Source: SAR324 cluster bacterium (GTDB lineage Bacteria; SAR324; NAC60-12). Taken from it: 64,000 nucleotides of DNA. Made by a program: the position numbers and the translations under genes. The first letter of the stretch is position 1; every line of letters begins with the position of its first letter. The stretch covers positions 1 through 64,000 of the forward strand of contig JADGAV010000006.1 in NCBI GenBank assembly GCA_015231825.1. Direction: 5' to 3'. The notes below the pieces were generated by a model. The model was given only the letters and a program-made list of their open reading frames with translations, made no database searches and was not told the DNA's origin. Below are positions 25,598 through 34,475 of this stretch, piece by piece.

Positions 25598-26613
25598 CAG
25601 TTATTCTCTACGAAGATTTGCTTTTGCGACTGGCTTTGAGTCTGCACGGAAGTAAAATCTGGAAATTCCTTTTTTGCAAAAAAGGTATTGTGGATTTCAG
25701 TGTCAATCTGATTGAGGTTGAGCTCAATTCTATCGAGAAATTCGTGCAGTCCTGCTTCCAAAATCTCCTCGATATCGCAGTAGTCCATTTCTGAGTGAAG
25801 CTTTCCCAAATAGCGTTCTGCCTTGTTTCGGAAACGTTTCCCCTGGTCAGGACCCGAAAGAATCCGCAATGATTGCTGGGCACGGATCAGGCAATGATGA
25901 ATCGAACGGGGAAAATCAGAATCCAGGATCAGGAACTCGCAGATCCTTGGGGTGGAGATTCCGCGGTATCGCTGGCGATACATATCGAGTGCACTGACGG
26001 ATTTCAGCACAGCCAGCCACTGGATTGTTTCTAAAGGGGTGCTGCCTGTCGGGATGTTGAGCACCGGCATAAAATGCAAAACATCCAGAATCCTGGCAGT
26101 TTTGTCTGCCCGTTCTAAGAATCCGCCAAGTTGGCTAAAATGCCAGGCTTCTCCCTGTGACATCGTCGAAAGCAGGGCTCCATGAAAACGGAAGCATTCT
26201 TTTTTAATATTGGAAAAGAAATTGTGAGGTGCATGTTGGACCGAACCGATTTTTGCTTCCTTGATCACCAGGTAAAAAGTGTTGATTTGCTCCCACATGT
26301 CCGAGGAGATGGTTTCTCGGATCGAACGGGCATTTTCTCGAGTTGCACGGATGGACGAGAAAATCGAACTGGGATTGTTTGAATCAAAAGTCAGAAACCG
26401 AATTACGCTGGCTTGGTCTGCCTGCTTGTAATTTTGATGAAACAATTCAATATCCCCCGTGGTCATTGTCAGAGCCTCCCAATGGAGAGCGGTAACCTCG
26501 GGTAAATCCATCATAAGCAGCAGATTTACATCAATAAAACGAGCAATACTTTCGGCACGTTCTATATATCGATTCATCCAATAAACAGCATTTGCGGTGC
26601 GACTTAGCATCAT
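25597..26613 (-). CDS. Alpha-E domain protein
   Basis: The 338-residue, almost wholly helical protein opens with MLSRTANAVYWMNRYIERAE, the signature of alpha-E proteins, followed by ARFIDVNLLLMMDL and NARSIRETISSDMWEQIN. MSQGEAWHFSQLGGFLERAD marks the second half. No enzymatic residues are known for this family; it always accompanies circularly permuted ATP-grasp ligases and probably forms part of their complex. It begins seven bases after the upstream ATP-grasp gene and overlaps the downstream transglutaminase gene by one base. Confidence 0.88.
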   Translation of the reverse strand: MMLSRTANAVYWMNRYIERAESIARFIDVNLLLMMDLPEVTALHWEALTMTTGDIELFHQNYKQADQASVIRFLTFDSNNPSSIFSSIRATRENARSIRETISSDMWEQINTFYLVIKEAKIGSVQHAPHNFFSNIKKECFRFHGALLSTMSQGEAWHFSQLGGFLERADKTARILDVLHFMPVLNIPTGSTPLETIQWLAVLKSVSALDMYRQRYRGISTPRICEFLILDSDFPRSIHHCLIRAQQSLRILSGPDQGKRFRNKAERYLGKLHSEMDYCDIEEILEAGLHEFLDRIELNLNQIDTEIHNTFFAKKEFPDFTSVQTQSQSQKQIFVENN

Positions 26614-26620
26614 GTTCTCC

Positions 26621-28057
26621 TTATCTTGGCAATACCCATGTGTCTTTGCTTCCTCCTCCTTGAGAGGAATTAACCACTAATTCTCCCTTTTTCAATGCGA
26701 CCCGGGTCAAGCCTCCGGGTACGACGTAAATCTCAGGTCCATAGAGAATGTAAGGACGGAGGTCGACATGACGCCCCTCCAAAATATCCTCTGCAATCAG
26801 AGTAGGAACCCGCGATAGAGAAAGGATCGGCTGGCCAATATAGTTGCGGGGGTTCTTTTCGATTTTTTTCGCGTAGGACTGCAGGTCTTTTTTAGAGGCT
26901 TTGTTCCCGATTAAAATCCCGTATCCTCCGGATTCATTGGCCGGTTTTACGACCATTTCTGCGAGGTTTTCCAGAACATGCTTTCGCTGCTTCTTATCGG
27001 CACAGATGAAAGTGGGCACATTGGGCAGGATAATTTCCTCATCCAGGTAGTATTTTATGATTTGGGGAACATAGGCATAAATTACTTTGTCATCTGCCAC
27101 TCCTGTTCCGAGAGCGTTGGCAAGTGCCACGCGGCCCTGACGGTAAACATCGACTAATCCCCGAACACCCAGTAAAGAGTCGGCCCGGAAAACCTTGGGA
27201 TCAATGAAGTCATCGTCTATGCGCCGATAAATGACGTCAACTTTTTGAAATCCCTGGGTGGTGCGCATCTGCACGAACCCATCCTTGACCACTAAATCGT
27301 CTCCCTCCACCAGCTGCACTCCCATTTGTTGAGCCAGGTAGGAATGTTCGAAATATGCCGAGTTGTGGATTCCCGGAGTAAGGACGACTACAGTGGGATC
27401 ATAAATTTCTTCAGGTGCAAGGTACTGGAGGGTTTCCAGCAGCCGACTCGGGTACAATTCAACGGGTTCAATATGAGAGGTGCCGAAGATTTGCGGCCAA
27501 ACCCGTTTCATAACCTGGCGATTCTGCAAAACATAGGAAACTCCGGAAGGACATCGCATGTTGTCTTCCAGCACGTAGATCTGTCCGTCTTTGTCGCGAA
27601 CCAGATCAGTGCCGATAATGTGGCACCAGATTCCTTTGGGAGGGTTCACCCCCGCGCAGGCTTTGCGAAATCCTTTGCTTGAGCGGAGGACTTCTCCTGG
27701 AATCACCTTGTCTTTGAGGATTTTCTGCTCGTGGTACATATCGTCAATGAACAGGTTAAGGGCGTAAATTCTTTGCTTGAGCCCCTGTTCAATTGTTTTC
27801 CACTCCCTGGATGCGATGATGCGGGGAATGATATCAAAAGGAAGGATCTTTTCGGTACCGGCACTGTCTCCGTAGACATTGAAAGTGATACCCATGTTCA
27901 TCAGGGCTGCTTCTGCCGCTTTTTGCCGACTGTTCATTTCTCCTTCGGGCAGCGCTTTGATCCTTTGAATCAGGAGCTCTGCTCCTTTGCGGGGGGAGAG
28001 GTCGCCTTGGAACAATTCATCATAAAATCCTTCCGTGTCGTAGTCTCTAAACATCAA
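26621..28057 (-). CDS. Circularly permuted ATP-grasp ligase
   Basis: First gene of the five-gene operon, 478 residues. Family segments include DIIPRIIASREW near 110, GIWCHIIGTDLVRDKDGQIY, EDNMRCPSGVSYVLQNR, VVVLTPGIHNSAYFEHSYLA, YRRIDDDFIDP, ANALGTGVADDK, VVKPANESGGYGILIG and the closing VVPGGLTRVALKKGELVVN. The KPANESGGYG loop is the ATP-grasp nucleotide-binding signature. It would ligate a carboxylate to an amine using ATP; the substrate is unknown. The 214 bases upstream, before the TPR glycosyltransferase gene, should contain the promoter; I see no clear box there. Confidence 0.9.
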   Translation of the reverse strand: MMFRDYDTEGFYDELFQGDLSPRKGAELLIQRIKALPEGEMNSRQKAAEAALMNMGITFNVYGDSAGTEKILPFDIIPRIIASREWKTIEQGLKQRIYALNLFIDDMYHEQKILKDKVIPGEVLRSSKGFRKACAGVNPPKGIWCHIIGTDLVRDKDGQIYVLEDNMRCPSGVSYVLQNRQVMKRVWPQIFGTSHIEPVELYPSRLLETLQYLAPEEIYDPTVVVLTPGIHNSAYFEHSYLAQQMGVQLVEGDDLVVKDGFVQMRTTQGFQKVDVIYRRIDDDFIDPKVFRADSLLGVRGLVDVYRQGRVALANALGTGVADDKVIYAYVPQIIKYYLDEEIILPNVPTFICADKKQRKHVLENLAEMVVKPANESGGYGILIGNKASKKDLQSYAKKIEKNPRNYIGQPILSLSRVPTLIAEDILEGRHVDLRPYILYGPEIYVVPGGLTRVALKKGELVVNSSQGGGSKDTWVLPR

Positions 28058-28271
28058 ATCTCCCTTTGGTCAGTATGTTTCATGAATTATCCATTTCCGT
28101 AATATTGGCCTTTACCCAATTTTCTGCAAGCATATCAGGGAGACCGGACCATGTCAAAGAAACCGGCAATGGAGGCTTGGTTCGAATCAGATTTTAATTT
28201 TCGGACAGGAACCACAAAAAATCGGGTGGCAACGACGACTTAATGAAAATCTGAAAAATTTAATAAAATGA

Positions 28272-29969
28272 TCATTCCTGTTTTGATTCCTTTGCCAGGC
28301 GTTCCAATTCCCTGACAACCAAAGATCGATTTTTAGAAATGCCTGCGAGCATGGGATTGAGAGAAAGGGCTTGATCGTAGTTGGCAAGCGCCTGCGAAAA
28401 ATTGCCTAAGCGAAAATGAGCACTGCCGATGTTCGAATAATAGATGGCTTCATTTGGTTCGATTTGTAAGGCTCGTTCAAAATCACTGAGTGCTTCTCTG
28501 TTGCGATTCAGACGAAAAAACGCTTCTCCACGGTTGTTGTAGGCTTTGGCGTGGTTGGGCAGCAGTTCCACTGCACGATTGAAATCTTGGAAAGCCTGAC
28601 CGTATTTTCCCTGCCTGTTCAAAAGAAGCCCGCGATTGTTCAGTGCAAGCGGATAATCCGGATTGATGGCCAATGCCCGGTTGAAATTTTCCAGTGCGGA
28701 ACTCGGGTCGCTTTTGATTTGGGTGTAGCCCAAATTGTAGTAAGAAAGCCAGGCTGAGGGGTTTTTTGCAATCGTGTCTCGGGATAGAACTGCCAAATCT
28801 TTAAAGTTCGCTGCATGATTCCGGGACAGGTCTCCTCCAACTATAACGACGGCTGCTCCAATTCCCCCGAGCTTCCATAGTATGCCTGTCTCTTTTGATG
28901 AAGGAAATAAGCGGTGCAGCCCTCGGCTGATCAGGAGGCAGATGGGAATAAGCGCAGGGAGACTCCAATGATCTGCCACATAAGAATAGCGCATGCCGCC
29001 AAAGCCGACAATGCCCGTCACTGGAAAAATCAAAATCAGGTAGGCAGCAATTCCGAGCAGCAGTCCTGAAGCCCAGTCTCGACGGAGCCGCAGCAGAAAC
29101 AGGAGGCAAGTGATCCAAAAAATCGCGGGCAGGATCAAACTCCATGAATTGTCAGAAAAGTCCCATTTGGGGTAATTGAATGAAAGCGGGTAGGGGAGGA
29201 AAAATTTTTTTAGATAAAAAAAAGGTGTTTGTGTCGCCAACAGAAGATGATCACTCCATTTCAAATCCAGAGACATCTGATGTCCCATTGAAGAAAAGAC
29301 TTCATTGTAGGCTTTGGCAAGAGACACGGAAAAAAATGGAAGCAGCCTCAGAAAATTCTGCAGCCGAAACTTTTTTCGCAGCCAGAATCTGCTCAGAATC
29401 AGAAGCAGCGGTGCCGTAATCACAGAGGATTTGCTGAGGAGCGCAAGGACAAACAAACCAAGGGATGCAAAATAATGAAGCTTCTTTTCGCTTTTTTCAT
29501 AGTTCCAGTAGGCCCAAATCATGCCGAGCATCAGGAGATCGGCCAGTAAGCCCCGTCGCTGGGAGATCCATGCGACTGATTCAACCTGCATGGGATGGAA
29601 CCAAAACAGCAAAGCAGATAAAAAAGCACCCTGCATCTGAATCGAACGCAGGCTTCGCCACAGTACTATTCCTGTCAGGAAGTGCAGGAAAAGGTTACTC
29701 AACCGGTATCCAGTCGTGTTTTCTCCCCATAAACGCCATTCCAACCACAAGCTGCTCCTGGATACAGGCCAGTAGGGCCAGGCGCTGTGATAGGGCTGGA
29801 ACCAGATCTTGAATATTCCTCCCGGGTTGATGATGAAAGGATCGTTGTATAAATGAATGTCGTCATCCATCAGAAAACCGCCCTGAAAAGACGGCCAGTA
29901 AACAAAGAGCAATGCGCCGGCGAAAAAAGCACAAAGCGTCCATTGGAATTTAGAAGAATGCAGCAACAT
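28272..29969 (-). CDS. TMTC-like membrane glycosyltransferase with C-terminal TPR repeats
   Basis: The 565-residue protein has about ten hydrophobic segments through residue ~390, then four tetratricopeptide repeats (for example ALNNRGLLLNRQGKYGQAF and AYNNRGEAFFRLNRNREAL). The first loop has FLMDDDIHLYNDPF, where the acidic triplet is the kind of metal/sugar-phosphate site seen in GT-C glycosyltransferases, and FHPMQVESVAWISQRRG is a strong TMTC-type motif. Such proteins use polyprenyl-linked sugars to modify proteins or glycans on the periplasmic side, but no bacterial activity is assured. It is monocistronic, downstream of the acyl-CoA dehydrogenase on the same strand. Confidence 0.75.
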   Translation of the reverse strand: MLLHSSKFQWTLCAFFAGALLFVYWPSFQGGFLMDDDIHLYNDPFIINPGGIFKIWFQPYHSAWPYWPVSRSSLWLEWRLWGENTTGYRLSNLFLHFLTGIVLWRSLRSIQMQGAFLSALLFWFHPMQVESVAWISQRRGLLADLLMLGMIWAYWNYEKSEKKLHYFASLGLFVLALLSKSSVITAPLLLILSRFWLRKKFRLQNFLRLLPFFSVSLAKAYNEVFSSMGHQMSLDLKWSDHLLLATQTPFFYLKKFFLPYPLSFNYPKWDFSDNSWSLILPAIFWITCLLFLLRLRRDWASGLLLGIAAYLILIFPVTGIVGFGGMRYSYVADHWSLPALIPICLLISRGLHRLFPSSKETGILWKLGGIGAAVVIVGGDLSRNHAANFKDLAVLSRDTIAKNPSAWLSYYNLGYTQIKSDPSSALENFNRALAINPDYPLALNNRGLLLNRQGKYGQAFQDFNRAVELLPNHAKAYNNRGEAFFRLNRNREALSDFERALQIEPNEAIYYSNIGSAHFRLGNFSQALANYDQALSLNPMLAGISKNRSLVVRELERLAKESKQE

Positions 29970-30019
29970 TCAGTAATGCTTAAGATTTTGATGGTTTTAT
30001 CTGCTTCCAGACTGACTTT

Positions 30020-31216
30020 TTAGAGCCCAAGCACGGCTTTGGCGATGATTCCCTTTTGAATTTCATTGGAACCTCCGTATATGGAAGTTTTACGCATTCC
30101 AAAGTAGAGTTGGGCCGTGGAGGAATGCTGATGAGTTTTTAAATCCAAAGGTTCTTCATTGGCATCATTTTGGGGATCATGGAAAATAAACCCGCTATAA
30201 GCCGCCATTTCCATTCTCAGTTCCGCCAGTTTCTGCTGGATTTCTGTGCCTTTGATCTTGATGATGGAAGATTCCGGGCCGGGAGCACTTCCGGTAGAGA
30301 CTTCTGAGAGAATTCTCATATCGGTGTATTCAAGGGCGGTCAATTCAATTTCCACTTCGGCCAGTTTTTTCAGGAAGGCTGGATCCTGCATCAGTGTTGC
30401 ACCCCCGGCAGGGGTTTTTGCTGCCAGTTCTTTGATTTTCTCGATACTGCGTTTTGAAAAGGCGACCCCGCCAATTCCTGTTCTTTCATGAGTGAGTAGA
30501 TATTTGGCATAAGTCCAGCCCTTGTTTTCTTCTCCGATCAGATTTTCAAACGGAACTTTGACATTTTCAAAATAGACTTCGTTGATGCTGCTCATCCCGT
30601 CCATCATTTTGATCGGTCTAACTTCCACCCCGGGTGACTGCATATCGATCAGGAGAAAAGAAATTCCCATCTGTTTTTTGACGTGGGGATCGGTGCGTAC
30701 CAGGCAAAAAATCCAATCGGCGTGCTGGGCGAGAGTCGTCCATGTTTTTTGACCATTGACGATAAAGTGATTTTCCCCGCGGACAGCGCTCATTTTCAAA
30801 GAAGCCAGATCGGAACCGGCTCCCGGTTCCGAGTAGCCCTGACACCACCAAACGTTGGACTGCAAAATATCTGGTAAAAATCGCCTTTTTTGTTCCTCGC
30901 TGCCAAAAGTGTAAATGACAGGAGCCACCATGCTGTAGCCGAAGGGAATAAGCCTTGGCGCATCGTGTCGGGCTAATTCGTCAAAGAAAATCGCTTTTTG
31001 AATTGCGCTCCATCCGGTACCTCCATATTCTGCAGGCCAATTGACAGCCGCCCACCCTTTTTTGGCCAAAGCTTTTTGAAAGAGGATTTGGTCTTCTTTA
31101 AAAACAGGCAGTCCTTTGTTTAACTTTATTCTCAATTCTTCAGGCAATTCGCTTTCAAAAAAGCGGGCAACTCCTTTTTGAAAATCAAGTTCTTCCTGGC
31201 TATATTTGCTATCCAT
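30020..31216 (-). CDS. Acyl-CoA dehydrogenase
   Basis: The 398-residue flavoprotein would introduce a 2,3-double bond into an acyl-CoA thioester and pass electrons to ETF. Motifs include WWCQGYSEPGAGSDLASLK, VNGQKTWTTLAQHADW and the C-terminal RKTSIYGGSNEIQKGIIAK. The insert LLTHERTGIGGVAFSKRSI and the partial N-terminus KGVARFFESELP place it in the long/medium-chain-like or steroid-side-chain-like group. GAGGAAACACC lies before the ATG. It has no enzyme partner beside it; an alpha-methylacyl-CoA racemase gene at 62.2 kb could feed related branched acyl-CoA substrates. Confidence 0.9.
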   Translation of the reverse strand: MDSKYSQEELDFQKGVARFFESELPEELRIKLNKGLPVFKEDQILFQKALAKKGWAAVNWPAEYGGTGWSAIQKAIFFDELARHDAPRLIPFGYSMVAPVIYTFGSEEQKRRFLPDILQSNVWWCQGYSEPGAGSDLASLKMSAVRGENHFIVNGQKTWTTLAQHADWIFCLVRTDPHVKKQMGISFLLIDMQSPGVEVRPIKMMDGMSSINEVYFENVKVPFENLIGEENKGWTYAKYLLTHERTGIGGVAFSKRSIEKIKELAAKTPAGGATLMQDPAFLKKLAEVEIELTALEYTDMRILSEVSTGSAPGPESSIIKIKGTEIQQKLAELRMEMAAYSGFIFHDPQNDANEEPLDLKTHQHSSTAQLYFGMRKTSIYGGSNEIQKGIIAKAVLGL

Positions 31217-31622
31217 GGTGTTTCCTCTTGTTTCGTATACGGGTCGTCATCGGAAAGGCCAGGGCTCCCAAAACATCGGGATGTGGCAGAAACGATATTC
31301 CTACCATTTCTCGAAGTCATTTTCCATGTTTTGATGGGCAGAGTTGTTTTTTCGGCAGGAATAGATTCAGGTTCATTTTAAGTGACAGAGAAATAAAGCA
31401 GCAGGGAACGGTCTGCCAATAGTGCGGAATGGAATAAGGTTCACAGACAATGGTGTTTCCAATTGTTTTTACAATGCTGCCTAAAAAACTTGAAATGATG
31501 TGTCTGTTTTACGGATTCCAATTTTCTTCGGATGGGCAGTATTCTGATAGAGCTCGACATTTCTACAAAGCTGTCTGATACAGAAGATCATTTTTTAAGA
31601 ACCCGAAAGAAGAGAGTTTGCT
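31217..31622. other. Divergent intergenic region before the selenoprotein gene
   Basis: About 400 bases separate the acyl-CoA dehydrogenase and the selenoprotein, which are transcribed away from each other. It must hold both promoters. I see no additional gene, riboswitch or terminator; open frames inside have no family resemblance or ribosome binding sites. GAAGAGAG lies shortly before the selenoprotein ATG and can serve as its ribosome binding site. Confidence 0.5.
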
Positions 31623-32150
31623 ATGAAAATTCGAAAAGATTTGAAAATCGGTAATTTATTTCCGGAATTTGAACGTCGTGATCAGGACGGCAAAACCAGA
31701 ATACTGAGTGAATTGATGCAGGGATGGCCCACCATTCTCATTTTCTGGCGTGGAGGCTACTGACCCAAAGACATTCTCCAGTTGGAGAATTACAGCCGCC
31801 ATCTGCAGCCTGAATTGCAGGTGAACTATTGTCGGATGGTATCCGTTTCAGTTGATGATCAGGAAGAAACTCGGGAAACTCGTAAAAAAATAGGCGCAAA
31901 CTGGCCGTTTTTGATCGATCATGACCGCCAATTGATCAATGAACTGGATATTGCCGATAATACCGACCCTGTCCATTCACCTGTTCCGATTCCCTATACA
32001 TTTGTTTTGAATGGAAATCGTGAAATTTACAAAATCTACAATGGTTGGTGGTATGTTGGAAGACCTACTGTTGAAGAACTTCGGCAGGATTTGAGAGCTT
32101 TACTGGCAGGTCGGGAAGACTATGTTTACAATCGGGATTGGGATTCTTGA
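31623..32150 (+). CDS. Selenocysteine-containing peroxiredoxin-like redoxin (in-frame UGA read-through)
   Basis: Reading through TGA at 31761-31763 gives a 175-residue thioredoxin-fold protein starting MKIRKDLKIGNLFPEF. Sec would be residue 47 in ILIFWRGGY-U-PKDILQLENY, exactly where cysteine relatives have FWRG..CPKD, the peroxidatic position of AhpC/TSA-type proteins. Downstream similarity continues without a break: NYCRMVSVSVDDQEET, WPFLIDHDRQL, PIPYTFVLNGN and IYKIYNGWWYVGRPT. An ORF caller that treats UGA only as stop would split this gene and start it at a false ATG near 31782. A hairpin suited to SECIS function follows the UGA. It is convergent with an unrecognised gene. Expected role: peroxide or thiol-disulfide redox chemistry. 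Confidence 0.85.
31761..31790 (+). promoter_or_regulatory. Candidate bacterial SECIS element after the UGA codon
   Basis: After the UGA, ATTCTCC (31773-31779) pairs perfectly with GGAGAAT (31784-31790) around the loop AGTT. The loop begins 16 bases after the UGA and has G in its second position and U in its third, which fits the bacterial SECIS pattern (apical loop 16-37 bases from UGA, G among the first two loop bases, GU recognised by SelB). The stem lies inside codons for ILQLEN, so base choice there serves both protein and RNA. Confidence 0.75.
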
Positions 32151-32178
32151 AAAAACTGTTTATTCGAGAAGCTTCAGC

Positions 32179-33405
32179 TCAGATGGTTCCCATCAGTGAT
32201 TCGACATTGTTCTGCATTTTTACCAGTTTGGGAAGATTTTTGGATTGTGCCGTTGAGAGCGTATTTCTAGCCTTTTCCAGGTTTGATTTTTTCCATTCCC
32301 GGGGTGCCGGAATAAAACGGCAGACAAAAATTATGAAACTGATATATTCTGCCAGGATATTGTAGTTGAGTCCATCGTATCGGCTTCCCTGGATTAAAGA
32401 AAGGGATTGTCCGTAGTTTTCCAATGCCGATTTGATGTCACTGATCATTGATTCCTTGATTCCCTTCGGTTTGTAACCGGCTCTTTCCAAATCAAATTTC
32501 AATTCACCGCTTGCGGCAATGATATGACCTTTCAAGAAAGAGCCTAAAGGATGGGAATCGTCCAGTTTTGATACCAGATCGGCAATATCCATTGCTTCTT
32601 TTCTAAGCAGTGGAAAACACCGCATAATTCCGACGGCAAAGTAGGCGGAACGCAGCATGAGGTTTTTTTTCTCTTCAGCATTCTCCTGGCTCGTATCAAA
32701 ATTTTTCAATTCATTGTTGTCGACATGAAGCTGCTTTATCTGTGGCAATATTTTAGGAACTCTTCGGCCGACATAGATTTTGTAGACCATCACCATTTTT
32801 TTATTGAGGTGAATTTTTTTTTCTATTTCTTTTGGAAACTTTCCTTTCAACGCTTCATTGACGGCATTTTCATTCCGGGCTCCTAACTGCTCCATATAGG
32901 AGTTATAAATTTGGTACAAGGTCAAGAGACTGGGTAGGGTACGTTCTTCAAAGGAGTTTGCGAGAAAGGCGTGAAGGAGCAGAGAACGCATCTGCAGTAA
33001 AGAAATTTCACGTCCCCGGCTCACTGATCGTTTGAGTACGTATGCAACTAAATGGGTGCGTTCGTTGCAGTCATTTGGTTTTGAATTGAGCGCTTTTGTG
33101 GAGTTGTTCGATTTCAAATTGGGATCAATGATGCTCAGCAATTCGGATCCGTTGACGGTTGGCAGGGTCGTGTTGCTGAAGAGCCGGGTGGCTTTCTTGG
33201 CAAAACTGATATTCATGGTTTCGGAAATTTCTTTTTTCCGTTTCAGCAGTTCTCCCTTCCAATGGGGCAACAGGCCTGGAACTCCAGACAAATCATCGAC
33301 GCGAATTTCGGTATTGGGCAATCCCAGAGCGGGGTCTCTATCGGTTATGAATTCAACCTTTATTTTCCCGGTAGTGGACACTAACTTACTGTCGGTGCTT
33401 GCCAT
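32179..33405 (-). CDS. Protein of unknown function, mostly helical
   Basis: I do not recognise a family. With a start at the Met of MASTDSKLVSTTGKI the protein has 408 residues; the frame is open up to 33534, but the extra 43 residues are low in protein-like character. An N-terminal part with IKVEFITDRDPALGLPNTE looks beta-rich; after about residue 110 it is predicted helical, with YFAVGIMRCFPLLRKEAMD and NILAEYISFIIFVCRFIPA. No signal peptide or confident membrane helix is seen. No catalytic motif is visible. It is convergent with the selenoprotein and lies between it and recO, both of which face other promoters. Confidence 0.6.
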   Translation of the reverse strand: MASTDSKLVSTTGKIKVEFITDRDPALGLPNTEIRVDDLSGVPGLLPHWKGELLKRKKEISETMNISFAKKATRLFSNTTLPTVNGSELLSIIDPNLKSNNSTKALNSKPNDCNERTHLVAYVLKRSVSRGREISLLQMRSLLLHAFLANSFEERTLPSLLTLYQIYNSYMEQLGARNENAVNEALKGKFPKEIEKKIHLNKKMVMVYKIYVGRRVPKILPQIKQLHVDNNELKNFDTSQENAEEKKNLMLRSAYFAVGIMRCFPLLRKEAMDIADLVSKLDDSHPLGSFLKGHIIAASGELKFDLERAGYKPKGIKESMISDIKSALENYGQSLSLIQGSRYDGLNYNILAEYISFIIFVCRFIPAPREWKKSNLEKARNTLSTAQSKNLPKLVKMQNNVESLMGTI

Positions 33406-33667
33406 AACGATTAATGTTCGAATGTCTTTTCCAAGAATAAGACAGGTGGCAGTATGGAAGGGCTTCAGGTTACTGTGGCTCCGGCGATGATGCGGTGGTT
33501 GTTGCCGGGTCTGTCCCGCATAGTCTATTGGCAATATTCTCGAAGCATGCCAAAGCGATTATTGCGCTCATAATTTTCATTTTTTCAAAGTAAGTACAAG
33601 TTTAAACTTTGCCTGAAGTTTGTCCACAAAAACAATAGACCCCGCATTGAATTTAGTCCTTCATCAG

Positions 33668-34438
33668 CTAGTGTTTTAACATGACGTGGGATTTGGGTGT
33701 TTTTCCAATTTGATTTTGGAAATATGTTAAAAAGGCGGCATTCAATTCGTCAATGTTTTGTGAAGTGGCGCGGATCATTAGATCATTGTGCTCCTCCAAA
33801 TAACGCAGAAAGGAAAGTGTGCCTGGTGACAAATCGCTGGTTGTCGAAAGTCGAATGAGGCATTTCGGGCATCGAATGCCGCCTTCAACGCAATCCAGTT
33901 GATGCGTTTCAATCTGAACCAATTTCGGCAGCTTTCCCAGGGATATCTGCCACAAGTCGCAGCGGCATTTTATACACCGCTCCAAGTTAGGCGAGATGCC
34001 GAGAATAGCGAACAGATTCTTTTCAAATATTATTTTGGTTTGGGCCAGAGAGTTTGGTCCCTGGAGGGCGTGCAGCGCTGACACCAGAATGTGGAAGAAA
34101 CGGGGAGATTCCTGCGGGTCAATAATACAGAGGTGAATCAGTTCCGTAAAATAGGTTGCGTAGAGGATTTTATCGTAGCCCTGACGAATTGGATAAAAAC
34201 TGTCGATGAGTTCAAATTTTCGAACACGAACAAGTTCCGCGCGGGGACTTTCTACATAAAAAATCCTGACTTGGGTGAATGGCTCGGAAATACCGACATT
34301 TTGGGAATTGATTTTTTTTGCTCCTTTGACAATCCCTGATTTTTTACCTTCGTCACGGGTTAAAAAAGTAATAATCTTGTCATTTTCCTTAAAATCCATT
34401 TGTCTAATAATTAGACTTTCTGAAGATTGGAGAGTCAT
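33668..34438 (-). CDS. recO: DNA repair protein RecO
   Basis: RecO loads RecA onto SSB-coated DNA with RecR and anneals complementary strands. The 256-residue protein has the N-terminal OB fold (IIRQMDFKENDKIITFLTRDEGKKSGIVKGAKK), here represented by IVKGAKKINSQN, a helical middle with FEKNLFAILGISPNLERC and a zinc site with CIKCRC and CPKC. Length and order fit typical RecO. It is divergent from the comFB-like gene with only 37 bases between the start codons. Confidence 0.88.
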   Translation of the reverse strand: MTLQSSESLIIRQMDFKENDKIITFLTRDEGKKSGIVKGAKKINSQNVGISEPFTQVRIFYVESPRAELVRVRKFELIDSFYPIRQGYDKILYATYFTELIHLCIIDPQESPRFFHILVSALHALQGPNSLAQTKIIFEKNLFAILGISPNLERCIKCRCDLWQISLGKLPKLVQIETHQLDCVEGGIRCPKCLIRLSTTSDLSPGTLSFLRYLEEHNDLMIRATSQNIDELNAAFLTYFQNQIGKTPKSHVMLKH

Positions 34439-34475
34439 ATTTTAAAACAATGCAGACTTTTCGGAAGGAGGTTCC

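Noticed and set aside
31782-32150. Separate 122-residue gene starting at an ATG after the UGA
   Set aside because: This is the distal part of the selenoprotein; no ribosome binding site precedes it and family similarity begins upstream in frame.
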